From: an uncultured Bacillota bacterium
GTDB taxonomy: Bacteria > Bacillota > Clostridia > Peptostreptococcales > Anaerovoracaceae
DNA: 12,853 nucleotides
NCBI GenBank assembly: GCA_946408315.1
Contig: CAMJRV010000027.1
Location: forward strand, 1-12,853
Direction of reading: 5' to 3'
A program made the translations under genes and the position numbers. Positions 1-5,984 of this stretch are shown piece after piece; within the stretch, counting starts at the first letter, position 1, and every line of letters starts with the position of its first letter. The notes under the pieces were generated by a model that saw nothing but the letters and a program-made list of their open reading frames with translations, searched no databases and had not been told where the DNA came from.

Positions 1-1507
1 GGATAAAAAACTGACAAATGAGGTCGGCGCACCGGTTGCCGACAATGAAAACTCCATCACCGCCGGTCCCCGGGGCCCCGTGGTGATGCAGGATGTATGG
101 CTGATGGAGAAAATGGCCCACTTCAACCGCGAGGTCATTCCGGAACGCCGTATGCACGCCAAGGGCTGGGGAGCCTACGGCAATTTCACCGTCACAGGTG
201 ACATTTCACAGTTCACCAAGGCCAAGGTGCTGCAGCCCGGAGCAAAGACCGACGTATTCGTCCGCTTCTCCACAGTTGCAGGCGAACGAGGCGCCGCAGA
301 CTGCGAAAGGGACATCCGAGGCTTTGCCTGCAAGTTTTACACTGAGGAAGGCAACTGGGATCTGGTTGGAAACAACACGCCTACCTTCTTCATCCGCGAC
401 GTACATAATTTTTCCGACTTAAACCGCGCCGTCAAGCGCGATCCCCGTACCGGACGCCGTTCCGCCCAGAACAACTGGGATTTCTGGACGCTGCTGCCCG
501 AAACATTCCACCAGCGGACCATCGTCATGTCGGATCGCGGGATTCCCGCCTCCTTCCGTCATATGCACGTTTTCGGAGAGCATACCTTCAGCTTCTACAA
601 TGAAAACAACGAACGGGTATGGTGCAAGTTCCACCTGCATACCCAGCAGGGCATCAAGTGTCTGTCCAACGAGGAAGCCGCTGAGATCAACGGGATGGAC
701 CGCGAGTACCACGGCAAGGACCTTTACGAAGCGATTGAACGGGGCGACTATCCACGCTGGAAGATGTCCGTTCAGATCATGACGGAGGAACAGGCAAAGA
801 ACCACTACGAGAATCCGTTCGATATCACAAAGATCTGGCGTCATAAGGAATTCCCGCTGATCGAGGTGGGCGTTCTGGAACTCAACCGCAATCCCGAAAA
901 CTATTTTGCGGAGGTGGAGCAGTCTGCGTTCACCCCTGCTCATGTGGTGCCCGGCATCGGCTTTTCTCCCGACCGTTTCCTCCAGGGGCGTCTGTTCTCC
1001 TATGGCGACGCGCAGCGTTACCGCCTGGGCGTAAACCACAATCAGATACCGGTCAACCGCGCCCGGGTCGAGGTCAATGAGTACCACCGCGACGGAGCGA
1101 TGCGGGTGGATGGAAACTACGGCGGCATTCCTGCCTATTCCCCCAACAGCTACGGATACTGGACGGCCCAGCCTGAGGTTGCGGAGCCTCCTCTGGAGAT
1201 CGAGGGTGCGATGTGGCGTTACGATCCTAAGGACGACCCCACCGACGACAATTTCCGTGCCGGCGGCGACCTGTGGAGAATCCTGACCGAGGAGAAAAAA
1301 CAGATTCTCATCGGAAACACGGCGGCCGACATCGCTCCGGTAACCGTCAACATCAAGTACCGCCACGCGGTCCACTGCTATCTGGCCGATCGGGAATACG
1401 GCGAGCGCATGACCGAGGCTCTCGGTCTGAGCCTGGAAAAGGTGAAGGAACTCGCCAAGCTGGACAACAGGGGCCTGATCGAAGCCACACTGTCTCCGGA
1501 CATGTAA
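1..1507 (+). CDS. katA: Monofunctional haem catalase (5' end cut by window edge)
   Basis: Haem catalase that dismutates hydrogen peroxide to water and oxygen in the cytoplasm. The reading frame is open from base 2 and its first codons read [18 protein letters not shown], a typical catalase N-terminus. Base 1 is G, so the ATG almost certainly starts two bases before the window, which gives about 502 residues, the usual small-subunit length. Visible hallmarks are the distal histidine region [14 protein letters not shown] (His about 53), the [11 protein letters not shown] segment with the active-site asparagine (about 126), WDFW with LPETFHQ, and the proximal haem-ligand motif [16 protein letters not shown] with Tyr about 335. 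No truncation is seen at the C-terminus. perR follows after 27 bases with no terminator between, so the two are probably co-transcribed. The promoter lies outside the window. Family assignment is very secure; the katA symbol is by similarity. Confidence 0.96.
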   Translation, partial: DKKLTNEVGAPVADNENSITAGPRGPVVMQDVWLMEKMAHFNREVIPERRMHAKGWGAYGNFTVTGDISQFTKAKVLQPGAKTDVFVRFSTVAGERGAADCERDIRGFACKFYTEEGNWDLVGNNTPTFFIRDVHNFSDLNRAVKRDPRTGRRSAQNNWDFWTLLPETFHQRTIVMSDRGIPASFRHMHVFGEHTFSFYNENNERVWCKFHLHTQQGIKCLSNEEAAEINGMDREYHGKDLYEAIERGDYPRWKMSVQIMTEEQAKNHYENPFDITKIWRHKEFPLIEVGVLELNRNPENYFAEVEQSAFTPAHVVPGIGFSPDRFLQGRLFSYGDAQRYRLGVNHNQIPVNRARVEVNEYHRDGAMRVDGNYGGIPAYSPNSYGYWTAQPEVAEPPLEIEGAMWRYDPKDDPTDDNFRAGGDLWRILTEEKKQILIGNTAADIAPVTVNIKYRHAVHCYLADREYGERMTEALGLSLEKVKELAKLDNRGLIEATLSPDM

Positions 1508-1534
1508 AAAATCACAAAGGAAGGTTCTTCTCTC

Positions 1535-1924
1535 ATGAAGCAACTGCGAAATACCAGGCAGAGACAAATCGTGCTGGATACCGTTAAGGCCCACAGCGAT
1601 CATCCTTCTGCCGATCAGCTCTATCTGGACGTGCGGGCGCTTGATCCGAAGATCAGCCTGGGAACGGTCTACCGCAACCTGAAGGTTTTATCGAAACGCG
1701 GTGACATTCAGCATATCAACGTATCGGGAGTCGAACGCTTTGACTGGCGCTGCGACCCTCACGCTCATCTGATCTGCACCGAATGCGGTTCCCTGTGCGA
1801 CGCGCCGCTGCCCTATGATACGAAGCTGGACCAATTGCTGTCGGAGCAGACCGGATATGAGATCTCCTTTCATCGAACCGTCTTTGAAGGGCGCTGCCCG
1901 GCTTGTGTCAAAGGCCGGAAATAG
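1535..1924 (+). CDS. perR: PerR peroxide-sensing Fur-family repressor
   Basis: Fur-family metalloregulator of 129 residues with an N-terminal winged helix (about 1-65, with SLGTVYRNLKVL as recognition region) and a C-terminal metal-binding dimerisation domain. The regulatory metal ligands of Bacillus PerR have clear counterparts: His23 (in HPSADQ), Asp70 (RFD), His76 and His78 (PHAH), and Asp89 (five residues after the first CxxC). The structural zinc site is present as Cys81/Cys84 and Cys121/Cys124. The Asp at position 89, rather than Glu, is the feature usually used to tell peroxide-sensing PerR from iron-sensing Fur. In the known family, peroxide oxidises a histidine at the iron site and releases DNA, derepressing catalase and peroxidases. 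The start is set by AAAGGAAGG at 1516-1524, 10 bases upstream of the ATG. The position directly behind catalase supports the PerR call. The protein is somewhat shorter than typical PerR, mainly at the N-terminus. Confidence 0.92.
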   Translation: MKQLRNTRQRQIVLDTVKAHSDHPSADQLYLDVRALDPKISLGTVYRNLKVLSKRGDIQHINVSGVERFDWRCDPHAHLICTECGSLCDAPLPYDTKLDQLLSEQTGYEISFHRTVFEGRCPACVKGRK

Positions 1925-1946
1925 CGAAACTATAATAAACGGAACT

Positions 1947-1993
1947 ATAATAGGCAGACTATACAAGTATTTTATGTATGGTCTGCCTATTAT
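1947..1993 (+). repeat. Long inverted repeat after perR (possible terminator)
   Basis: Stem arms 1947-1965 and 1975-1993 pair over 19 positions with a single U.G wobble (1960/1980) and a 9-base loop. It starts 22 bases after the perR stop, so it may end katA-perR transcription or stabilise the message. There is no convincing U-run on either side, which is atypical for an intrinsic terminator. A 10-base direct repeat (aactataata at 1928-1937 and 1943-1952) runs into the left arm. A small mobile-element remnant is an alternative reading. The structure is certain; the function is not. Confidence 0.7.
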
Positions 1994-2062
1994 TCTTAAG
2001 GTCCGAAACGAATCTTCACCAAGTAACTAATATGGTTAAGTGTTCCTACTCCTGTAACACAT

Positions 2063-2068
2063 TATAAT
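2063..2068 (+). promoter_or_regulatory. Candidate -10 box for the downstream gene
   Basis: A consensus TATAAT lies 47 bases upstream of the start codon at 2115 in an AT-rich leader. No good -35 element is found at 16-18 bases spacing (the 2040-2045 segment is gtgttc). The change of base composition and the inverted repeat upstream suggest that the next gene has its own promoter, but this site is only a candidate. Confidence 0.35.
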
Positions 2069-2114
2069 ATCAGGAAATATACTGATTTATCAATAGTTAA
2101 GGGGGCCTTTACCC

Positions 2115-3290
2115 ATGGTGCAAAAGTTTAACTTCAACGAACAGTGCATTACATACAGCCAAATGAACATGATCTCTAATGCAAGATTATTCTGGAGAAG
2201 ATATACGACATGGATCAGAGTATATTTAATCAGCAGATATCTGGGATTAGGAACGGAAGAAGAAGCCTTTGACAGAATGTATTTTGAAACTTCCGGGATA
2301 GGAAACTTTCTGCAGATTTTATTCGAACTTCAAAGCTCAAATGAGATTTCTCAACAACTGAGTCAAATTACGATTTCTTTACGCGACCTCGTTACAGCTC
2401 AATTTCAAGGAGATACGGAAGCGATGAATCAAAGCGTTGATCGTTTATACCAAAACGCTGAGAATTTCGCAGTACTCCTATCTACAATTAATCCTTATAT
2501 AAATGAAGCAGAGTGGAAAAATATGATGAATTTATATATTCAGTATACCATTCAGCAAGCAAATTCTTTTGTAACCGGAAACTACAGTGAGGATATAGAA
2601 TTATTCAGGCGTCTTACAGAGCTGACGGACAGAATGGGAGAGATCTTTGCAGAGTCCATTTATAACTATATCAATTCCGGAGCGCAAGTCATACCATTGG
2701 ACGATCAGCAGTGTGTTACACTGGAACAGATGAATCAGATCTATATCATCAGAATGTTTTGGTTTGAACTCGTGACCTGGACCAGAGCTTATATGCTAAG
2801 CAGATATTTAAAAATCGGAAATGAAAATGAAATAATGGCTCGGTTAAGACAGGTTCCTGAAGAATATGTAGGAACTCTGAGACAGATATTTGGTGAAGGG
2901 ATCGAACCTTCCCTTCAGCTCATCAACGAATATATTGATTTGATCGACGCTTTAATTACTGCCCAAATTGAAAACGACACGGAAGAAATCGATAGAATCG
3001 TACAGCTTTTATATCAGAATGCCGACCAGAGAGCAGCTGTAGTAGCTTCAATCAATCCTTATTGGGATCAAAACGAATGGGAGAATCGATTGCGCAATCA
3101 CGTCAGCTATACGATTGATGAATCTGTAACCTTGCAAACCGGTGATTATGCAAGAAATTTAGATGTATTCAGGGCGCTGTTGGATCAGGCGGAAAGCGCC
3201 AGCGGTTATTATGCAAGAGGCATTTTTAGATACATTACGAGCCAACAGATGCAAATTCAGAAGTTAATTAAAACTTATGTCGGCAAATAA
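2115..3290 (+). CDS. Uncharacterised helical protein with two tandem copies of one domain
   Basis: A 391-residue protein of unknown function without signal peptide or membrane segment, rich in Gln, Asn, Ile and Tyr and probably almost entirely alpha-helical. Residues about 11-186 and 200-374 are two copies of the same domain, offset by 188-189 residues. Matching landmarks are Cys11/Cys200, FW at 26-27/215-216, TWxR at 32-35/221-224, SRYL at 40-43/229-232, LYQNA at 111-115/299-303, INPY at 125-128/313-316, EW at 133-134/321-322, and GNY/GDY at 155-157/343-345. From memory, single-domain proteins with the same TR..IS, NAD, INPYW and EW landmarks are common in Bacillus and Clostridia and are sometimes misnamed acetylglutamate kinase. 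No kinase motif is visible here. The start is set by AAGGGGG at 2099-2105. The gene is clearly AT-richer and uses AGA for arginine far more than the adjacent catalase does, which suggests separate ancestry. Confidence 0.85.
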   Translation: MVQKFNFNEQCITYSQMNMISNARLFWRRYTTWIRVYLISRYLGLGTEEEAFDRMYFETSGIGNFLQILFELQSSNEISQQLSQITISLRDLVTAQFQGDTEAMNQSVDRLYQNAENFAVLLSTINPYINEAEWKNMMNLYIQYTIQQANSFVTGNYSEDIELFRRLTELTDRMGEIFAESIYNYINSGAQVIPLDDQQCVTLEQMNQIYIIRMFWFELVTWTRAYMLSRYLKIGNENEIMARLRQVPEEYVGTLRQIFGEGIEPSLQLINEYIDLIDALITAQIENDTEEIDRIVQLLYQNADQRAAVVASINPYWDQNEWENRLRNHVSYTIDESVTLQTGDYARNLDVFRALLDQAESASGYYARGIFRYITSQQMQIQKLIKTYVGK

Positions 3291-3296
3291 CAAAGA

Positions 3297-3332
3297 GGCA
3301 AGCCTTTCAATATAGGGCTTGCCATTTTGTTA
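3297..3332 (+). terminator. Intrinsic terminator, probably bidirectional
   Basis: Stem 3297-3306 with 3314-3323 (ggcaagcctt / agggcttgcc) gives 10 pairs with one G.U and a 7-base loop. It is followed by attttgtta on the + strand. On the minus strand the stem is followed by tctttgttattt. It sits between the converging 391-residue gene and the zinc-ribbon gene, so it can serve both. Confidence 0.8.
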
Positions 3333-3362
3333 GCTTAGGTGCTATTGATCTCTGGCCGGAAA

Positions 3363-3611
3363 CTACCGTTCAAAATATTCTTTCCAGGCGGGAAGCATTC
3401 TCATGGCATCCTCAGCCTGCTTCGCAGCCGCCTTTTCGTCAAAGCCCTGCGTTCTGACGATAAATTCCGTCATACCGGCCTTCTTTTCTTCAAAGGATTG
3501 CATGGTGCCGTCGGGCCTCGCGCAATAGACGCAGTAATCTTTCTCCGGGTCTCCCCCGGCAAAGTCGGCGGCCTCCTTCATCGGCATACCGCAAGCAATA
3601 CAAGTTTTCAT
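3363..3611 (-). CDS. Small zinc-ribbon protein
   Basis: An 82-residue protein beginning MKTCIACGMPMKEAADF. Cys4/Cys7 and Cys27/Cys30 form two CxxC knuckles of a zinc ribbon, followed by a charged, probably helical C-terminal half (about 40-82). It resembles the 'putative zinc ribbon domain' family of small Firmicute proteins; no enzymatic function is known to me. The start is chosen at 3611, not at the in-frame ATG at 3617, because GGAGGT (3624-3619) is one base from the upstream ATG but seven from this one. It lies 18 bases after the TetR stop and is expected to be on the same transcript, so it may be an accessory or target of that regulator. Confidence 0.8.
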   Translation of the reverse strand: MKTCIACGMPMKEAADFAGGDPEKDYCVYCARPDGTMQSFEEKKAGMTEFIVRTQGFDEKAAAKQAEDAMRMLPAWKEYFER

Positions 3612-3629
3612 TTTCATTACCTCCTGTGT

Positions 3630-4211
3630 TCAGAATTGAATCAAATTCAAAAATGTTGATGTGAGTTCCGGACCGTACCGCAAAAGCAGCGGACCTTCCG
3701 GGGAAAAGGAGTCCTTATTCTGCAGGTAATAATGGACCAGCCCCAGCCAGGTGTTGAACGCCATATGGGAGGGAATTGCCTTTACCGTCCGATTTTTTAT
3801 TTCCCGATCCAGTACCTGACTGAAATGATAGGCCGCCGTCGTCTGAAGGCCTGCCAATATGGTCTGGGCATCTTCGGGAAGCAGGCTCTTTTCCGTGATG
3901 AGGCGGATATAAAAGTCCTCATACCGGCTCAGTATATCCAGATGCGACTTGAGCAGAGCTTCCATATCGCCGCTTTTTTCCGTCAGTTCATGCAGTTCAA
4001 GTCCCAGCCGGTCGGCAAAATCCTGGGTCAGGCAGGTCAGAAGTTCGTTCAGCGTCGGAAAGTGAACAAATACCGCCCCGTGAGATATTCCGGCCTCTTT
4101 GGCAATGGCGGCGGTGGCAGCGGTAAAGCCCTGGGCGGAATAGACCTGATACGCCGCTTCCATAATCCTCCTTCTCGTATTCTCCTTTTGAAGCTGCCGT
4201 TTCGACTCCAT
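3630..4211 (-). CDS. TetR/AcrR-family transcriptional repressor
   Basis: A 193-residue TetR-family regulator. The N-terminal helix-turn-helix covers about residues 12-55 (TRRRIMEAAYQVYSAQGF, then AAIAKEAGISHGAVFVHF), and the remaining ~135 residues form the variable helical ligand-binding and dimerisation domain. The ligand cannot be predicted. An in-frame ATG exists at 4229, but AAAAGGAG at 4226-4219 lies seven bases before the ATG at 4211 and overlaps the upstream codons, so 4211 is the better start. It is the first gene of a two-gene unit with the zinc-ribbon protein. A dyad operator covering its own transcription start (4233-4263) indicates autorepression. Confidence 0.9.
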   Translation of the reverse strand: MESKRQLQKENTRRRIMEAAYQVYSAQGFTAATAAIAKEAGISHGAVFVHFPTLNELLTCLTQDFADRLGLELHELTEKSGDMEALLKSHLDILSRYEDFYIRLITEKSLLPEDAQTILAGLQTTAAYHFSQVLDREIKNRTVKAIPSHMAFNTWLGLVHYYLQNKDSFSPEGPLLLRYGPELTSTFLNLIQF

Positions 4212-4232
4212 AGCGTGACTCCTTTTCATTAT

Positions 4233-4263
4233 ATGAGTAACAACTCACTGAGTTTATACTCAT
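4233..4263 (-). promoter_or_regulatory. 31-bp dyad operator for the TetR regulator
   Basis: Arms atgagtaacaactca (4233-4247) and tgagtttatactcat (4249-4263) match as an inverted repeat at 13 of 15 positions around one central base. Each arm is itself a near palindrome of the form TGAGT-N4-ACTCA, so two dimers could bind side by side. It overlaps the -10 box by two bases and extends over the expected transcription start, the classic layout for a TetR autorepression site. Binding by this particular protein is inferred. Confidence 0.75.
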
Positions 4264-4290
4264 TATAAGATGCTGATTCCGATCTGTCAA
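4262..4290 (-). promoter_or_regulatory. Consensus sigma-A promoter for the tetR-zinc-ribbon unit
   Basis: On the minus strand, TTGACA (4290-4285) and TATAAT (4267-4262) are separated by exactly 17 bases. Both boxes are perfect consensus. Transcription would start near 4255, giving an untranslated leader of about 44 bases. Such a strong promoter needs tight repression, in keeping with the overlapping operator. Confidence 0.88.
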
Positions 4291-4322
4291 GCAGAATAAT
4301 TCCTCTTCACCTGCTTTTTCTT

Positions 4323-5372
4323 TTATTTTTCCCGTTCCAACTGAAAGGTCACGCGCCAGTTTCCTTCCGTCCTCATGCCGGCGGTAACAAAATTGCCGTA
4401 CAGCTTGTATGCTGCAATTTCTTCTGCCGGGATATCGAAGACAGATTCGTGATAATCAACTCTGCCGGACTCTCCGGAACTGATGAAGTAGAGGCCATAG
4501 GCCTCATTGACGTCGTTGCCCTCCGCATCCTTCAAATAGAAGAAACCGTGGTTATCGTTTTCCAGGCGATTGGGAACAGCCGTCTGAACGTGAAGCCTTC
4601 CGTCAATATATCCGATCCCCGTCAGATCAATCCCATCTACGGGAAATTCCTTCATCGGCTGCCCAGGGACAAGGGTGTCCGCAGAAGATTCGTTCCAATG
4701 CTTTTCGTAGTACATTCCGCCGCCGCCGGACGCCGCCACTGTTTGCACCCTACCTCCTGCCGTGAACGACGGGAGGTCCACCGGGATCTCGATATTCTCA
4801 TAATAATTCTTATGGCTTAAAAATTCCCTTACGGAAAACGTTATTTTATCTCCCTCCATATTTCCGCTTCCCTGCTCCTGGATCATAATTAAGAAGGTCG
4901 CTGTCTTCGTCGCCTCATCATACTCCACAAGACGGCAGGATGCAGAACTGTCAAAAGCCCTGTTGATAGAATAGCTGTCATAAAGATCGGTCGAACTGTC
5001 GATACGATCTCCGGTCAGGTCCTGCATTGCAATATAGATTTCCGCGGTGTTTCCGTGGAGATAGGCGGATATCACTTCCATCCTGATTCCGTTATCATCA
5101 TCGGATTTCTGAACAGGTATGAAAAATTGCGCCGCCCCCGGAGAAATCTGATACAGGGCATGATAGGCGAAATCCGACGTGGCTGCCAGTGTCGGAGCGG
5201 CCACGGAAATGCAAAGGCAGATCAGGCCGGCGGCCGCGACGGGTTTGGGAATCAGACGAAAGATTTTTCTTTTTCTGGTCTCCGCATCATGTGCGGACTT
5301 CAGAACCTGATCCATCAGCTCAGGATCTGGAAAAATCTGATGATTCATATGCATATACTTTTCCCTAAACAT
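4323..5372 (-). CDS. Membrane-anchored DUF4179-type anti-sigma factor
   Basis: A 349-residue single-pass membrane protein. Residues 1-43 form a short charged cytoplasmic part, 44-64 a hydrophobic segment (PVAAAGLICLCISVAAPTLA), and the rest an extracytoplasmic domain. The segment after the membrane (SDFAYHALYQISPGAAQFFIPVQKS, then MEVISAYLHGNTAEIYI and LTGDRIDSSTDLYDSY) matches what I know of the DUF4179 family, usually encoded next to a sigma factor. The inferred role is to hold the sigma factor at the membrane until an envelope signal arrives. ATG at 5372 is chosen over GTG at 5375, with GGAGGAGGA at 5386-5378. It overlaps the sigma gene by eight bases (atgtttag), implying translational coupling. 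The cytoplasmic part is shorter than a classical zinc anti-sigma domain and no HxxxCxxC motif is present. Confidence 0.82.
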   Translation of the reverse strand: MFREKYMHMNHQIFPDPELMDQVLKSAHDAETRKRKIFRLIPKPVAAAGLICLCISVAAPTLAATSDFAYHALYQISPGAAQFFIPVQKSDDDNGIRMEVISAYLHGNTAEIYIAMQDLTGDRIDSSTDLYDSYSINRAFDSSASCRLVEYDEATKTATFLIMIQEQGSGNMEGDKITFSVREFLSHKNYYENIEIPVDLPSFTAGGRVQTVAASGGGGMYYEKHWNESSADTLVPGQPMKEFPVDGIDLTGIGYIDGRLHVQTAVPNRLENDNHGFFYLKDAEGNDVNEAYGLYFISSGESGRVDYHESVFDIPAEEIAAYKLYGNFVTAGMRTEGNWRVTFQLEREK

Positions 5373-5853
5373 CACAATCCTCCTCCAAAATATTCCTCAG
5401 CATCGCTCTCGCCCGGGTGAGCTGCGTCCTCACCGTAGACTTTTTCCGGTCGAGGATTTTTCCGATTTCTTCAACCGACAGGTCCTCATAGTAGAACAGG
5501 TGAATCACCTCGCGATATTTGGGCGCCAATTGCTGCAGCTCATGATGGAGATCTGCGTCTTCCCGCGTTTCAAAGCAAGGGGCTTCCTCTAAATATTCCA
5601 CCTTCCTTTTCCACCACGATCTCCAAAAATTTTTTGAGCAATTGATCGTCACCCGGATCAGCCACGCCTTGCGATGCTCCTCCGTCTGAAACAAGGGCCG
5701 CTTTTTGACGTATCGCAGAAACACTTCCTGAAAGACGTCGTCCGCGTCATTTTTGCTTCCCGTCCGGGCGAAAGCGAGACGGTAAACCATATTGGAATAA
5801 AATCTGATCACGTGATCCGGGCAATTATCTCCAAGCAACGGTTGTCGTTCCAT
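5365..5853 (-). CDS. ECF-type RNA polymerase sigma factor
   Basis: A 162-residue sigma-70 family protein with only regions 2 and 4. Region 2 covers about 16-80 (YRLAFARTGSKNDADDVFQEVFLRYV, then KAWLIRVTINCSKNFWRS, which carries the -10 recognition helix). Region 4 covers about 105-158 (LAPKYREVIHLFYYEDLSVEEIGKIL, then STVRTQLTRARAML, the -35 recognition helix). Region 1 and most of region 3 are absent, as expected for ECF factors. AAAGGAGGA lies eight bases upstream of the ATG. It is the first gene of a pair with the membrane anti-sigma protein. The signal and regulon cannot be deduced. Confidence 0.92.
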   Translation of the reverse strand: MERQPLLGDNCPDHVIRFYSNMVYRLAFARTGSKNDADDVFQEVFLRYVKKRPLFQTEEHRKAWLIRVTINCSKNFWRSWWKRKVEYLEEAPCFETREDADLHHELQQLAPKYREVIHLFYYEDLSVEEIGKILDRKKSTVRTQLTRARAMLRNILEEDCDV

Positions 5854-5911
5854 TATCCGAATCCTCCTTTTATCATGAACACTCCTGAGAGATGGAAAAG
5901 GCTACAGGATT

Positions 5912-5940
5912 ATTATAATATATAAAAAAGAATATATAAA
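5912..5940 (-). promoter_or_regulatory. Candidate promoter of the sigma/anti-sigma pair
   Basis: On the minus strand TATAAT (5917-5912) stands 17 bases from TTTATA (5940-5935), in a very AT-rich stretch directly behind the kinase-operon terminator. The -35 box is weak. No obvious ECF-type AAC/CGT boxes were found, so autoregulation by the sigma factor is not evident. Confidence 0.4.
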
Positions 5941-5968
5941 AAAAATAGCGCGTAATCAAACACGCTAT
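5937..5968 (-). terminator. Intrinsic terminator of the transporter-kinase operon
   Basis: On the minus strand the stem ATAGCGTG (5968-5961) and CGCGCTAT (5952-5945) has eight pairs with one G.U, an 8-base loop, and a run of eight T directly behind it (5945-5938, the first T shared with the stem). It lies 17 bases after the kinase stop codon and marks the end of the operon. Confidence 0.9.
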
Positions 5969-5984
5969 CGATGCTCTTTTTCTG

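Noticed and set aside
419..1603. Long open frame on the minus strand opposite the catalase gene
   Set aside because: The + strand encodes an unmistakable full catalase. The antisense frame has no recognisable family, no ribosome binding site, and is what GC-rich codon usage produces by chance.
2061..2090. Possible PerR box near attataatat upstream of the 391-residue gene
   Set aside because: Only one half-site (TTATAAT) is present. The second half of the palindrome does not match, and the half-site equals a plain -10 box.
4290..4322. Possible terminator after the anti-sigma gene (aagcag/ctgctt arms)
   Set aside because: Only six pairs with a 16-base loop and no T-run; too weak to call.
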